Positions 1-10,386 of a stretch of 60,167 nt of DNA are shown here, piece after piece; within the stretch, counting starts at the first letter, position 1; every line of letters starts with the position of its first letter. Made by a program: the position numbers and the translations under genes. Origin of the DNA: Cyanobacteria bacterium UBA11153 (GTDB lineage: Bacteria; Cyanobacteriota; Cyanobacteriia; Cyanobacteriales; Coleofasciculaceae). The notes under the pieces are model-generated. The model worked only from the letters and a program-made list of their open reading frames with translations, was not told the DNA's origin and ran no database searches. The DNA is taken from contig DOIX01000362.1 in NCBI GenBank assembly GCA_003511885.1, positions 5,109 to 65,275 of the forward strand, written 5' to 3'.

Positions 1-75
1 TCCCCCTTGTCCCCCTTGTCCCCGGCTCTCCCTTGTCCCCCTTGTCCCCCTTGTCCCCCTTGTCCCCGGCTCTCC
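1..75. repeat. CCCCCTTGT short tandem repeats
   Basis: The window opens with repeated CCCCCTTGT nonamers, interrupted twice by CCCCGGCTCTCC, so a larger compound unit is also partly duplicated. It abuts the 3' end of the sugar kinase gene. Short pyrimidine-rich tandem repeats of this type are common between cyanobacterial genes. It has no spacer structure and is not a CRISPR. Confidence 0.8.
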
Positions 76-77
76 AC

Positions 78-953
78 TCATTCCATCCACTGGCGAGTAC
101 CAAAAAATGTACAGGAATTAGCAGCAATTTGGGCGGCTGCCTCTAATGCTTGGATAAAGTTTTCCTGAAGAATGTAGTGACAGAAAGCGCCGTGAAAGAT
201 ATCGCCTGCACCTAGAGTATCAACAGCCTGAATTTGAGGGACTAGTATTTCACCAGATTCGCCCAAACTGAGGTATTGAAGGGGTTTTTCTCCTTGGGTA
301 ATGGCGATATGGGGAATACCCATTTCCGTGAGATAGGCGAAGACTTCGGTGCGATGATAGCAACCCGGTGGATAAAAGTTAGCAGAACAAATGGCATAAT
401 CTACCAAAGGTAATATTGTCTCAAAGCCCGGTTTCCAGCTACCGCCATCAATGATAACTGGAATCCGATTGGCTTTTGCTAATTTCGCAATCTCCTTGCA
501 GCAGCGCTTCGCGATCGCGCTACTGACCATCATTTGATGACCATCAATCAATATTAGATCTACTCCGGCATCAATACCCGGTGGAATTTGGTCAGCCCTG
601 GCTTGAATTTTCGCCGCATTAATAGAGATTACAGCACGTTCTCCAGTATCTTCTGTAACGATAATTGAAGAAACAGGTGGGGGATTGGTTGCATTTGGAT
701 CTAAATCAGCAATTGTCACTCCATACCTTTCCACATCCCGGCGAATAAGCTGAGTAATAGGATGACTACCGAGGACAGTCAGAAGAGTAGCACGATTTCC
801 CAAGTAACCAAATGTCACGGCGGCATTAGTCGCCGGCCCCCCAGCGGATATGGTATAGTCGGATGCAGCAATTTTTTCATTGTTACTTGGTAATTTAGAG
901 CTGAGGTAAACCAAGTCTAACGTCACCATCCCGACAAAGAGTCCATTGGGCAT
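78..953 (-). CDS. PfkB/ribokinase-family sugar kinase
   Basis: The 291-residue protein has the PfkB fold signatures: an N-terminal glycine-rich sugar-binding segment (SAGGPATNAA, about residue 36) and the C-terminal ATP/anion-hole motif DTLGAGDIFHGAF (about residue 244), whose Asp is the family's catalytic base. Such enzymes transfer phosphate from ATP to a sugar or nucleoside hydroxyl in the cytosol. The substrate cannot be read from the sequence; the length fits ribokinase or fructokinase-like members. It lies 143 bases downstream of infB on the same strand, separated from it by a long perfect palindrome, so co-transcription is uncertain. The ATG at 953 gives a typical N-terminus (GLFVGMVTLDLVY). 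Confidence 0.88.
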   Translation of the reverse strand: MPNGLFVGMVTLDLVYLSSKLPSNNEKIAASDYTISAGGPATNAAVTFGYLGNRATLLTVLGSHPITQLIRRDVERYGVTIADLDPNATNPPPVSSIIVTEDTGERAVISINAAKIQARADQIPPGIDAGVDLILIDGHQMMVSSAIAKRCCKEIAKLAKANRIPVIIDGGSWKPGFETILPLVDYAICSANFYPPGCYHRTEVFAYLTEMGIPHIAITQGEKPLQYLSLGESGEILVPQIQAVDTLGAGDIFHGAFCHYILQENFIQALEAAAQIAANSCTFFGTRQWME

Positions 954-1037
954 AAGCCGCTACGCATTTGAACTGTATCCTGTCAAACAGGAAAAACTTT
1001 CGGATTTTGATTAAATTTGAGTAGGTTTTATGGGGTG

Positions 1038-1072
1038 GTGAAGAATAAACAATTTAATTGTTTATTCTTCAC
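1038..1072. terminator. Long perfect palindrome between infB and the sugar kinase gene
   Basis: Arms of 17 bases (1038-1054 and 1056-1072) are perfectly complementary around one central base; as RNA this gives a stem of about 15-16 pairs. It starts 25 bases beyond the infB stop. It is AT-rich and no clear U-run follows on either strand, so it may act as a 3' stabiliser or bidirectional transcription barrier rather than a classical intrinsic terminator. Confidence 0.5.
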
Positions 1073-1096
1073 AGAGATCCAGGATCCTCAAGATAA

Positions 1097-4093
1097 CTAA
1101 GCGGGAGATAATGTCCGTCGCTTACTCACCATCTTGAAGGTTTCAATGATGTCTTTTTCCATCCAGTCATTGAATTTATCAAGCCCAATACCGCATTCAT
1201 AACCAGCATTGACCTCTTTAACATCATCCTTCATCCGCTTGAGGGAATCTAGGATACCTTCATGGATTACTTTGCCATGGCGACGGACTCTGATATTGCA
1301 ATTGCGAATTGCTTTACCGGATAAGACATAGCAACCTGCCACTGCACCACGCCCGACTGGGAAGACAGCGCGAACTTCCACTTCACCGAGAGATTCCTCA
1401 ACCATTTCTGGTTCGAGTAAACCTTCCATCGCGCCTTGAATATCATCCAAAAGGTTATAGATGATGTTGTATTCCCGTACATCAACCCCTTCTCTGTCAG
1501 CAGCTTGGCGAGCGCCATGAGCTAAGGTTGTACTGAATCCAATCACTACCGCACCACTAGCAGCCGCTAAATCAACATCCGTTTCAGTGATTTCACCAGC
1601 AGCAGAGAAGAGGACTCGAATTTGGACTTCATTCTGAGGTAACTGCTTGAGGGCACCGAGAATTGCTTCTGCCGAACCTTGCACGTCAGCCTTCAAAATG
1701 AGGTTGAGTTCTTTGAGTTTGCCTTCTTGAGCCTTAGCAGAGAGACTATTGAGAGTAACGCGGTGAGATGCCATCGCCTGTTGGAGTCGGGACTGACGTT
1801 GCTCATCTGTTCTCTGTTCGGAAATAGCACGGGCTTCTTTTTCGGGAAATACCTCAAACTTATCACCTGCTGCTGGGAGTTCGCTTAAGCCCAATATCTC
1901 TACAGCAAAAGAAGGATAGGCATCTTCCACCTTCGCACCCCGGTCATCGATCATGGCTCGTACCTTACCGAAGACTGAACCAGCGACCAGAGTATCGCCT
2001 ACTCGCAGAGTACCATTTTGAACCAAGAGGGTAGCCACTGGACCTCTGGATTTATCGAGATTAGCTTCAATTACCGTACCTTTAGCAAGGCGATTGGGGT
2101 TAGCTTGAAGGTCTTGAACTTCCGCCACGAGGAGGATCATTTCCAGGAGTGTATCCAAGTTTTCTTTTTGGATAGCACTGACGGGAACCATAATGGTTTC
2201 GCCACCCCACTCTTCTGGGACTAGCCCATATTCAGTTAATTCTTGCTTAACGCGATCTGGTTGGGCTTCTGCTTTGTCAATCTTGTTGATAGCAACAATA
2301 ATGGGGACTTCAGCAGCTTGGGCGTGTCTGATGGCTTCAATGGTTTGAGGACGGACACCATCATCAGCAGCTACGACTAAGATGGCAATATCTGTAACTC
2401 TTGCTCCTCTTGCCCGCATTGCGGTGAAGGCTTCGTGACCTGGGGTATCGAGGAATACCACCTGCTGGGTGTCGCCTTCATGTTCCACATCAACATGGTA
2501 AGCGCCAATGTGCTGGGTAATTCCACCTGCTTCCCCTTGAGCCACTTTGGTAGCGCGGATGGCATCGAGGAGAGTCGTTTTACCGTGATCGACGTGACCC
2601 ATAATCGTGACAACTGGGGGTCGCCAAACCAGGTTTTCCAGATCGGCTTCGTCCAGCATCTCGGTCTTGGGTAGGGCTTCTTCTGGTGCGGTTTCCACTA
2701 CCACGCCTAGTTCCTCAGCTACCATGGTAGCGGTATCTATGTCTAAGGTTTGGGTGATGTTTACCGCCATTCCTTTGAAGAATAGCTTTTTGATAATTTC
2801 AGTTTCAGCAATCTCCAATTTAGCAGCCAGTTCTCTGACAGTGAGAGAATCTGTTAGTACCACTTTATCTGGACGTTCAGGGGTACCTTTTTTGGAATTG
2901 CGATCGCCTTTGCTGCTTCCTGCCCCATAATCGCGACTATCTGACTTGCCGCTGGCAGGGCTACCTTTGATCGGAGGTTTTTTCTTCTGGGTAACTGCTG
3001 GAGTTGTGACAGACTGAGTTGGGCGTGACTTGGGCTTAGGGGGACGGAGTACTGCTTCAGTTAACATGGTGGCAGCAGCCATTTCTTGTAAACTTGCTAC
3101 CAGATCTTCCTCTTCTTCCTCTTCGATCAGTTTCGGTCGCCGCTTGACTTTGCCACCAGCTTTCCCTACTTTGGCTGCTTCTTTTCCCTCTTCTTCTTCC
3201 TCCTCCCACTCTTTCTTTTTGAGCTGCTTGGGCAGGGTTGGTCGCCTTAGTTTAACCTCTTTGAGGATATCCTCTGGAGTTTCAAATAGGACTTCTTCTT
3301 CATCGGCTCCCCCTGTGGGGCTAACACCGGGCTTCGACACTCCTGTTTTCGCTGGAGCTTCTGGATTGGCTCGTCTGGGAGGTGCTTGGAGTTTCGGGAC
3401 TGGTGGAGCTGTTGGCGCATTCCGCCCTGGGCTTTTAGATTCAGAAGGAGTTCGGGATGATTTGGGGGATTTGGTCTGATTTTGGACTAGACCTGCTCCC
3501 CCGTCGCCAGACTCAATGCGATCGCGTTTCAACACTGGGCGCTCAACTTGAGCTGCCTGCTGTTTTGGCGAACTTGGTCTGGAAGGGGGTTGAACTAGTT
3601 GTGGTTTTTCTTCGATACTGGGTGTCGTTGGTTTTGGCTTGACCGCCTGTGATTCCGACTCATTGGCTGCCTGGTTTGCCTGGTTAGGTCGATTCGCGTT
3701 GACGGGGGGACGCGGTGGGTTTACCCTTGGTTTTACAGGTGCTTGTGGTGGGGTTGCCCCACGATCTGCCCCCTGTTGATAACTGGAACTAGGACGAGAC
3801 TTTGGCTTCAAGCTGAGAATTTGCTGTTTCTGCTGAGGGTTGGGACGATTTGATTTGTGAGGCAATGGAGATTTAGCACTTCCTTCTGCCCCACTATCCC
3901 GATGCTTTACCGTTGTGGGTGTTTCTGTATATTTTTCCGCTGCCGCCCGAATGCGTTGAACGTCCGATTCCGTAATCGTGCTACTGTGACTTTTAACAGC
4001 AATATTGAGTCCTTCGCAAATATTCAAAATGTCTTTGTTGTCCAAGTTCAATTCCCGTGATAATTCGTAAATTCTGATTTTGCCGTTGTTCAT
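1097..4093 (-). CDS. infB: Translation initiation factor IF-2
   Basis: This is the GTPase that places initiator fMet-tRNA on the 30S subunit and promotes 50S joining. The 998-residue protein starts with an IF2_N-type helical domain (residues 1-55), followed by a long Pro/Ser/Lys-rich low-complexity segment to about 410. A second IF2_N-like domain follows ([20 protein letters not shown]). The G domain begins near 495 with G1 GHVDHGKT, G3 DTPGHEAF and G4 NKID. Beta-barrel domains II-IV complete it, ending in the fMet-tRNA-binding C2 domain. The long variable N-terminus is typical of cyanobacterial IF-2. It follows rimP, nusA and ylxR in transcription order, but a 677-base gap separates it from ylxR, so it may have its own promoter. 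Confidence 0.98.
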   Translation of the reverse strand: MNNGKIRIYELSRELNLDNKDILNICEGLNIAVKSHSSTITESDVQRIRAAAEKYTETPTTVKHRDSGAEGSAKSPLPHKSNRPNPQQKQQILSLKPKSRPSSSYQQGADRGATPPQAPVKPRVNPPRPPVNANRPNQANQAANESESQAVKPKPTTPSIEEKPQLVQPPSRPSSPKQQAAQVERPVLKRDRIESGDGGAGLVQNQTKSPKSSRTPSESKSPGRNAPTAPPVPKLQAPPRRANPEAPAKTGVSKPGVSPTGGADEEEVLFETPEDILKEVKLRRPTLPKQLKKKEWEEEEEEGKEAAKVGKAGGKVKRRPKLIEEEEEEDLVASLQEMAAATMLTEAVLRPPKPKSRPTQSVTTPAVTQKKKPPIKGSPASGKSDSRDYGAGSSKGDRNSKKGTPERPDKVVLTDSLTVRELAAKLEIAETEIIKKLFFKGMAVNITQTLDIDTATMVAEELGVVVETAPEEALPKTEMLDEADLENLVWRPPVVTIMGHVDHGKTTLLDAIRATKVAQGEAGGITQHIGAYHVDVEHEGDTQQVVFLDTPGHEAFTAMRARGARVTDIAILVVAADDGVRPQTIEAIRHAQAAEVPIIVAINKIDKAEAQPDRVKQELTEYGLVPEEWGGETIMVPVSAIQKENLDTLLEMILLVAEVQDLQANPNRLAKGTVIEANLDKSRGPVATLLVQNGTLRVGDTLVAGSVFGKVRAMIDDRGAKVEDAYPSFAVEILGLSELPAAGDKFEVFPEKEARAISEQRTDEQRQSRLQQAMASHRVTLNSLSAKAQEGKLKELNLILKADVQGSAEAILGALKQLPQNEVQIRVLFSAAGEITETDVDLAAASGAVVIGFSTTLAHGARQAADREGVDVREYNIIYNLLDDIQGAMEGLLEPEMVEESLGEVEVRAVFPVGRGAVAGCYVLSGKAIRNCNIRVRRHGKVIHEGILDSLKRMKDDVKEVNAGYECGIGLDKFNDWMEKDIIETFKMVSKRRTLSPA

Positions 4094-4770
4094 CCACTAT
4101 TCCCCCGTCTTACATAACTGTTTTTAGACCATAACTACACGCTCGAATGACTGGTTGCTCATAAAAAGTATCGTTGAAAACCCTACGGCTTGAGCCTTGG
4201 GAAGAAAACAGATTGCACGAAATATCGCTGCCTACCTCCGAGTGTGGGGTGGAAGGATGCGATCGCCTTGAGAGCAGGAGCTGGTTGTCCTTCAACTCGC
4301 TGGAGTCATGTTAGCTTTCCTGTCGGTTATCGGTCGGTAACTATCCAAAAAGTCCTGTTTCAGCGATTTTCAAACTGTTTAACTTTTCGGTTCTATTTGC
4401 TGGACTAGCTGCCCATCCACTGGTAGGTTCTTTAACGCTTACTGATAACGCAGCCATAAGGGGCTGATGTCGATCAGTACGGCTCGAGAGAATTTCTTCT
4501 GACAGAGCCACCATGTCAAGAGACCGGGGTTACTGACTTGTCTTGTACCCAATATATGAAAACTACAACCCTACTCGCGATCGTTCAATCTTCTACAAAT
4601 CTTAACAAACTTGGCGCGATTTGCTACAATTTTCCCGTCGGATCTTCTTGGATACCCTTTTCATAACGAAAAATAAAAATATATTTATCCTTCCCCTACC
4701 CTCTATCCCCCACTCTCCAACTGGTTTTGAGCTGCTGTTTTACAGATAGGGTGATGAAGCTCGTTTCTCT
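4094..4770. other. 677-base gene-free gap between ylxR and infB
   Basis: No convincing gene is seen; short reading frames here lack family features. The stretch probably holds the infB leader and a promoter of its own, but I could not define -35/-10 boxes. A GCGATCGC-like site (near 4260) and an AT-rich block near 4660-4690 are present. Confidence 0.45.
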
Positions 4771-5055
4771 TCAAGGATCTGAACCTGCGTTGATTGGCTC
4801 TTCTGCCTTCGCCGCTAGACGCTGCCACAACATTTGATAGAGTTCTTCTGACACCGATACGCGAAGGGCACGCCCCAGTCGGTTTTTCTTTTGAGCTGCT
4901 CTCAGACAATTCTCTTGAGGACAAATGTAGGCAGAACGACCCATACCCACATCTAATTGTACCTTGCCTGAAGGATAGACTCGAACAACACGCCAGAAGA
5001 CTTGTTTTAGTCCCACTTGACGACAGCTTAAGCAACGGCGGTAATTTGGTTTCAT
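4771..5055 (-). CDS. ylxR: YlxR-family (DUF448) RNA-binding protein
   Basis: The 94-residue basic protein opens with NYRRCLSCRQVG, the family's RRC-x-x-C signature, and contains GRSAYICPQENCLRAAQKKNRLGRAL, matching the conserved GRgaYlc...C...a.kkk...r.l core (broken here by the allowed residues only). YlxR proteins are small nucleoid- or RNA-binding proteins encoded between nusA and infB in most bacteria, which is exactly its position here. It begins 286 bases after the nusA stop. No strong Shine-Dalgarno precedes the ATG at 5055. A longer frame in another phase (4703-5179) overlaps it but has no family features. Confidence 0.9.
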   Translation of the reverse strand: MKPNYRRCLSCRQVGLKQVFWRVVRVYPSGKVQLDVGMGRSAYICPQENCLRAAQKKNRLGRALRVSVSEELYQMLWQRLAAKAEEPINAGSDP

Positions 5056-5341
5056 CTGGTTTGGGATGGGGAGTGGGGGAATAAGGGGGACAAGCAGGGT
5101 GGTTGCCTTCTCCCTTGATAAATTTGGTTGGCTGCCCGTATTTTAAAATAGTGTCAATAAGGCCAAAAAATCTACTCAATTTTTTGACAAAATAATGTGC
5201 TGCAAGCCAGACTTGGCAATGGTTTTAGCCATAGCCCCCATCAGCCCCTAATTTTATTTGATACAGAATAGGGGGGACGGGACAAGGAAGAAATTTTGGC
5301 TCTCCCCCTATCCATATCTCTCTGATCCCTACTCCCCGATC

Positions 5342-6598
5342 TTATTCTGCTTCTTGCCGGGAATCTTCGGGATTGAAGGTGTCTATTGCGTCATCGCGAT
5401 CCTCTTCTGTATCTTCGGAACTAGTTGCTGCTAGCAATGCTTCTAGTTTGCGATGTTCGGCTTCGTAGTCGTACTTGGCACCATCTTTAATGTCAATTTT
5501 CCAGCCAGTAAGTCGGGCTGCAAGGCGGACGTTTTGTCCTTCTTTGCCAATGGCTAAACTTAATTGATCTTCTGCTACTAAAACATGGGCTTGACGGTTC
5601 TCAGGATTCATTAATAATACCCGATCGACTCTAGCTGGACTGAGGGCATTGGCAATATAGGTGGAGGGATCGGGGGACCAGCGAATTACGTCAATTTTCT
5701 CGCCGCGCAATTCGTTCACTACTACTTGAATGCGGGAGCCTCTAGCACCAATACAAGCACCTACAGGATCCACATCTCTTTCTAGAGTATCTACAGCTAT
5801 TTTGGTTCTTGGTCCGACATGTCGTGAGGGGGGATTCGCTTCTCTAGCTACGGCGACAATCCGGACTACTTCATCTTCAATTTCTGGGACTTCGTTGGCA
5901 AATAGGTAGACGACTAAACCTGCAGATGCTCTAGAAACGATCAGTTGAGGTCCGCGGTGGGGACCTTCCCGGACTTTTTTGAGATATACCTTAAAGGTAG
6001 TGCCAATGCGATAGGTGTCGTTGGGTAATTGTTCTCGTTTGGGTAATTCGCCTTCGACTTCGGGCTGACCAAAGCCACTACTAATTGCCAGGATCGCAGA
6101 TTGTCGTTCAAATCGTAGAACTCTTGCTTGAAGAACTGTTCCTTCTAATTCTTCAAACTCTTCTTGAATTAGCTTGCGCTGTTGATCTCTTAGTTTTTGG
6201 GATAGTACTTGTTTGGTTTGAATTGCTGCCATCCGTCCGAATTCATTTTGATCGGGGGTGACATCGACAACTACTGAGTCACCCACTTGTGCCTCAGATG
6301 CTACTTTTTGGACTTCTTTGAGGGAAATATGATGGTCGCTGTTGGTAATTTCGTGAACGATGGTTTTGGTTGATAAAATGCGGAATCCTTCTTCTTCGAC
6401 ATCAAGTTCTACTTCAAAGTTATTGAAGTAGTCGTCGTCAAAATGGGTTCGCTCAATCCGTTGTGCCCGACGATAGCGTTCGTAACCTTTGATTAGTGCT
6501 TCGATTAGGGCTTGTTGAACGGCAGATTTTGGCAGATTGTGGCTTTGGGAGATCTCATCGATCATCTTTTTGAGACCATATAGCTTAATTATGGACAT
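5342..6598 (-). CDS. nusA: Transcription termination/antitermination factor NusA
   Basis: NusA binds RNA polymerase and nascent RNA and modulates pausing, termination and antitermination. The 418-residue protein has the NusA N-terminal domain (residues 1-125), an S1 domain (about 135-200), and two KH domains (about 230-370) including VGACIGARGSRIQVVVNEL and the second-KH motif AIGKEGQNVRLAARLTGW. It ends in a short acidic tail instead of the extended acidic repeats of proteobacteria, as expected for cyanobacteria. The ATG at 6598 is preceded by AGGAG at good spacing. It lies downstream of rimP, with a T-rich 112-base spacer. Confidence 0.97.
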   Translation of the reverse strand: MSIIKLYGLKKMIDEISQSHNLPKSAVQQALIEALIKGYERYRRAQRIERTHFDDDYFNNFEVELDVEEEGFRILSTKTIVHEITNSDHHISLKEVQKVASEAQVGDSVVVDVTPDQNEFGRMAAIQTKQVLSQKLRDQQRKLIQEEFEELEGTVLQARVLRFERQSAILAISSGFGQPEVEGELPKREQLPNDTYRIGTTFKVYLKKVREGPHRGPQLIVSRASAGLVVYLFANEVPEIEDEVVRIVAVAREANPPSRHVGPRTKIAVDTLERDVDPVGACIGARGSRIQVVVNELRGEKIDVIRWSPDPSTYIANALSPARVDRVLLMNPENRQAHVLVAEDQLSLAIGKEGQNVRLAARLTGWKIDIKDGAKYDYEAEHRKLEALLAATSSEDTEEDRDDAIDTFNPEDSRQEAE

Positions 6599-6710
6599 AA
6601 GTTGATGCTCCTTTATTTGGTTATTTGTTCTTGATTGTTGGTTATTTGTTGTGTTTTTTTGTTGTTTTCAGGGATTTTTACCTATTCCCCATTTCCTGGT
6701 TTGACTTGTT

Positions 6711-7172
6711 TTATTTCCGATCGTCTAGGCGTACCCGGATGACTAGGTGACGGGGAATTGCGATCGCGCGTCCTTTTTGATTGAGGTACACTGCCGTATC
6801 ATCCCGGTTAATTAATTGCCCCCGCCACTCTTGATGACCCTGATATGGTTCAGAAAGCTGGACAATGATAGGGAACCCTTTGAAGGAAATGAATTCACGA
6901 TCTGTGGTAAGTTGTCGCGATATCCCAGGACTGGAAATTTCCAAAACGTAGCTGTCTGGAATCATATCCACGGTGTCTAATTGTGCTTCTAGGGCATGGC
7001 TCATCCGTTCGCAATCATCTAAACTGGTATCGCGCTGACAGTTGCGGATGTCTACCCGGAGTACTGGTGGGCTTTGGTTGGTGTGAAACACTGCACTAAC
7101 TACCTCCAATCCCAATTGTTCGGCTATCGGGGTTGCCAAATCGATTAGCTGTGGAATTAGGGGATGAGTCAT
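6711..7172 (-). CDS. rimP: Ribosome maturation factor RimP
   Basis: RimP assists 30S subunit assembly. The 153-residue protein begins [20 protein letters not shown], as cyanobacterial RimPs do, and carries the conserved LRVDIRN strand, [10 protein letters not shown] helix and [14 protein letters not shown] motif, followed by the C-terminal Sm-like domain. A TTG 18 bases upstream could extend it by six residues, but the ATG at 7172 agrees with the family start and has GGAG about 12 bases upstream. It is the first gene of the rimP-nusA-ylxR-infB run. Confidence 0.94.
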   Translation of the reverse strand: MTHPLIPQLIDLATPIAEQLGLEVVSAVFHTNQSPPVLRVDIRNCQRDTSLDDCERMSHALEAQLDTVDMIPDSYVLEISSPGISRQLTTDREFISFKGFPIIVQLSEPYQGHQEWRGQLINRDDTAVYLNQKGRAIAIPRHLVIRVRLDDRK

Positions 7173-7692
7173 AGCCAAAGTGTTCTCCAATAAAAAAAAG
7201 TGGGGTCAACCCACCTCAGATCGAGTAGATCTTAGTTGTTTGACAGTCCTCGGTATCGATACACAAGGAATCTTCAGTACGCCATCCCAAACAACGAGCG
7301 CTACTGCGGGGCTGTCAAGCCTTGAAACCATGAAATCCGTTGTTGTGCCTGATTCGAGCAACTGACTGTACGATTATAGCCAAAACTTCGATCGCTGATG
7401 CAATTCTCTAGGCGGACAAGATAAGCTGCGGCGCAATATGGCATTGGATACTAAATTTGTTGAAAGGGTTGTGGGGTATGGGGTGTGGGGTGTGGGGATA
7501 TGCAAATTAAATGCGTAACAGCTTATGAGAGGCTGGAGCAGTCCCCCTCTCGATTGGGGCTAATCGACTGTTTCCTGAAATGAAAGATAAACAGTAAGTA
7601 ATCAAAGATAGGGTGGGTAATGTCACTGACAAGTCAGATAATCCAATGCCATAGATGATTTACCGTTAGCCCACCCTCAAGAGAACTTGACT
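7173..7692. other. Intergenic region with heptamer and palindromic repeats
   Basis: This stretch divides the rimP operon from a divergent gene. It contains GTGTGGG heptamers at about 7466-7500, and an imperfect palindrome at about 7607-7680 whose ends read GGGTGGGTAA and its near complement TTACCGTTAGCCCACCC, like a small MITE. The rimP promoter should be in its left part, but I could not define it. No gene was seen. Confidence 0.5.
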
Positions 7693-8502
7693 ATGAGGCA
7701 TATCTGGAATATCGCCTGTCCTCTGTTTTCCTGGTTTATTTTAATGCGGAAACACCTCTCAAGATGGGTATTCAGATTACTAACAATAATTTACAACCTT
7801 TTCGTTTCACTCAATACGATAGCTTTTACCCTCCAACAATTCTCGGTTCGGACGAAAATAGCTTACTCACTCTATCAATCTAATTTAGTAAAAAAATATC
7901 GCAATTTTATCCTATGTACTGGATTATTTTTTCTCATTTTAGTTATCCCTGTTTCACTCAGTCGCCAGATTGGAGCATTAAATCAATTCAACTACAATCC
8001 AAAAACCTTACTACTTAAAAACTTTACCTCAGATAGAGCATGGCTTTGGCAACTTTCCTTACAAAGTATTAGCAAACGTCCTTGGTTAGGATGGGGATTT
8101 GATGGTTTTGGTATCGCTTATCCCCATATAGTAAATCCTCACCACATACCAAAAGTCTTGCATCTGGGTGATTTGAGTTACGATTACATGAATAAAGATG
8201 GACAATTGCGTACTCAAATTATACCTACCTATAAAGCTCATAACTTGATTCTGGATACAACTATATCTGTAGGTATTCTGGGAATGCTAACCTACTCGGC
8301 ACTATTGGGATTTTCTTTCTGGTGCGTTATCAAGTCTCCTTTCCGTGGGATGGAAACAGTTGCAATCGTCTATCTTATTTTCACTTTTACCTGGTTTGAT
8401 TGTGCACAATTTACACACCTCCCTTGGTGGCTACTCAGTTTCACATATTACTTACACAGCGGCTATACTCATGGTGTGGATGGTGGGTTAGCTTTCCCGT
8501 AA
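7693..8502 (+). pseudogene. Shortened O-antigen ligase/polymerase-like membrane protein
   Basis: The product (269 residues from the ATG at 7693; a TTG lies 6 bases upstream) matches only the C-terminal part of Wzy/WaaL proteins. It has the motif SISKRPWLGWGFDGFG and, about 75 residues later, KAHNLILDTTISVGILG, which in the family flank the large periplasmic loop, followed by two or three membrane segments. The same motif pair occurs in the full-length 450-residue Wzy at 41021. Normal members have 10-12 membrane helices; here the first six or so are missing and only one or two precede the loop. No homologous sequence is obvious upstream. I infer a 5'-deleted remnant, though a short functional variant cannot be excluded. 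It stands alone, 26 kb from the exopolysaccharide locus. Confidence 0.65.
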
Positions 8503-8625
8503 CGCACTCTACAGATGGATGTTTTACATAAGTTTTGTCATAAAGAAATTTCCGCCACATCCAAATTGCCAATCTTTAAAAGAGGTTAGAGGTAAACAGT
8601 TATAATAACCGATATTTACGATCGC

Positions 8626-10131
8626 TCAACTGCTTTTAATTTGACCAATTGCTCGACTTTGATCGAGAATTTCTTCTAAATCTTCTTCAGATAAACGCTC
8701 GATGTAATTGACTTTCATTTCTTCTAAGAAATCTACGATTAGGGATTGAACATCTTCTAATGTTTGCTTGGTTTGAAGCTGAGATCCATAAGCTTCTGTT
8801 ACGTGTTTAATTAATATTTGCAGTAATTGTTCGCCAACTGGATCTTCTTCAATGGCTATATTAGCGCCATCGTAAATGGTTTGAGTAATTTGTTTTACTA
8901 GCTTTTCTGTTAGTTGATTTCTGAGTTGTCCTACTCCCGGTACTTTTTCTAATCCATCATAAACTTGGGACTGTTTGAGGATCTTTTCTAGGTGATGTTT
9001 AAGTAATGCTTCGAGATCGGATCTAATTTCTGGAAGGACTTTGTAAACGGTGAGTTGGATGCCAATTTTGGTCAATGTGGCGACTTCATCGGTATTATTT
9101 AGATCGATATAAGGACGGGCTTCTCGTTGCGATAACCAATTGGCAATTTCGCCGCGACGAATTGAGTCTTGTGCTTCGTTAATTACTCTAATTACAATTA
9201 CTTGAGTCATGTCGCCAGCGATTTCTGCTACAAATCCCTGACGGATTTGCTTTTGAATAGCACTAAGATCGATTAATTTTGCTTGATCTAAACGAATCGT
9301 CACGGGAATAATCCTCAGCCAGCGCCAAAGTGGGATGAGGAGAAAGAGATCGTACCACCTCCACAGCATGGCATCCAGCCAACTGACACCTATATGACGG
9401 CGACTGAGAGACCAGCTACGTCCGAGAAATTCTATGCTAAATAAGACAAAAAATGGAAAGTCAATTATCCCAAATAGATCGAGGAATTGACCATTTTCTC
9501 CCAGGGGACGAAAGTAGTTTGTTTCAATTAAGGGACGAATCTCTTTGTCAAAAAAGTTAAGTTCGTCTAGGGGATTTTTGCCCAAGTTTTCTACGCTCCA
9601 AAATTTTATCAATGATTCTTTTGCTGAATCCTCTGGTGTGGGAAGATGTTGGACGATCTTATTTTTAATTTTTTCGAGGTTACCAGTTTTATTGGCAATC
9701 TGAAAGGGATTGGTATTAATCATCTCTGTACTGCGGCGGCGCAAATCTTCCAGGATAGAGGCTACTTCTGGCGATCGCAATCCTGGCTCAATTAGCTTGC
9801 TTTGCAGTTGGGTAACTCTTTCCAAGTACTGAGCCGTATCTCGATAAGGTTCAATACCTTTAATGGGGTCATATAATGGAGTGATGTTGGGAATGGGAAT
9901 GGGGACGGGAAAGCCTTTGGATACAATTGGACCGATTTTAAAGCTAAAAACCTGGATTCTGCGCTGAAGCCAGAAATCTCGTAAGGGAATGTAGCTTAGG
10001 TCAAATACTACTAAAAATAAGTTCGCTGATGCCACTATCGCCATGGCTCTTTCAAACCAAAGGTTGCGGCTATTTTTCTTTTTCCTTTTGGGTTGGTTTT
10101 TTTGGTTATCTAGTTTTTGTAAGGATGACAT
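8626..10131 (-). CDS. Conserved membrane protein of unknown function
   Basis: I do not recognise a named family. The 501-residue protein has a basic N-terminus (QPKRKKKNSRN), a membrane helix at about 28-48, a soluble stretch with proline runs (PVPIPIPNITP), then a second hydrophobic block at about 222-275. That block includes WYDLFLLIPLWRWLRIIPV followed by TIRLDQAKL, faintly like the S4-S5 region of ion channels. The remaining 220 residues are helical and charged, and resemble a soluble or membrane-peripheral domain. It is transcribed divergently from the sensor kinase at 10387. The protein looks complete; the channel resemblance is only an impression. Confidence 0.7.
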   Translation of the reverse strand: MSSLQKLDNQKNQPKRKKKNSRNLWFERAMAIVASANLFLVVFDLSYIPLRDFWLQRRIQVFSFKIGPIVSKGFPVPIPIPNITPLYDPIKGIEPYRDTAQYLERVTQLQSKLIEPGLRSPEVASILEDLRRRSTEMINTNPFQIANKTGNLEKIKNKIVQHLPTPEDSAKESLIKFWSVENLGKNPLDELNFFDKEIRPLIETNYFRPLGENGQFLDLFGIIDFPFFVLFSIEFLGRSWSLSRRHIGVSWLDAMLWRWYDLFLLIPLWRWLRIIPVTIRLDQAKLIDLSAIQKQIRQGFVAEIAGDMTQVIVIRVINEAQDSIRRGEIANWLSQREARPYIDLNNTDEVATLTKIGIQLTVYKVLPEIRSDLEALLKHHLEKILKQSQVYDGLEKVPGVGQLRNQLTEKLVKQITQTIYDGANIAIEEDPVGEQLLQILIKHVTEAYGSQLQTKQTLEDVQSLIVDFLEEMKVNYIERLSEEDLEEILDQSRAIGQIKSS

Positions 10132-10149
10132 AGTAAGAATGACATAAAA

Positions 10150-10290
10150 GAGGTGAGAGGTAAGGGAGTAGGGGAGCAGGGAGTGGGGAGCAGGGAGTGG
10201 GGGAGGAGAGGGAGAAAAAAAAATGTCCCCCTTGTCCCCCTAGCTCCTAACCCCTAGCCCTTAACCCCTAGCCCCAACTAACGGAGATTG
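10150..10290. repeat. Purine-rich then pyrimidine-rich repeat block
   Basis: Between two divergent genes, a G-rich tract (GGAGCAGGGAGTGGG repeated) is followed by a C-rich tract (CCCCCTTGTCCCCCTAG, then repeated CTAACCCCTAGCCC). The two halves could pair loosely. The CCCCCTTGT unit is the same as that at the start of the window. Confidence 0.55.
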
Positions 10291-10386
10291 CGACTTTTGG
10301 GTTCGGTTATACTACTTCAGATAGATTGTCGATCGGATTATGCTCGTAGTCAGAAAAGCAAAGCTGGTATTCCATGGGGATGAAAA

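Noticed and set aside
1..75. Possible CRISPR-like array
   Set aside because: The units are contiguous 9-base repeats with no spacers, and no cas gene is nearby.
3030..3479. A 149-codon plus-strand frame within infB
   Set aside because: It is a shadow of the Pro/Ser/Glu-rich low-complexity part of IF-2.
4703..5179. A 158-codon minus-strand frame larger than ylxR
   Set aside because: It is in another phase over the clear YlxR coding sequence and has no family features.
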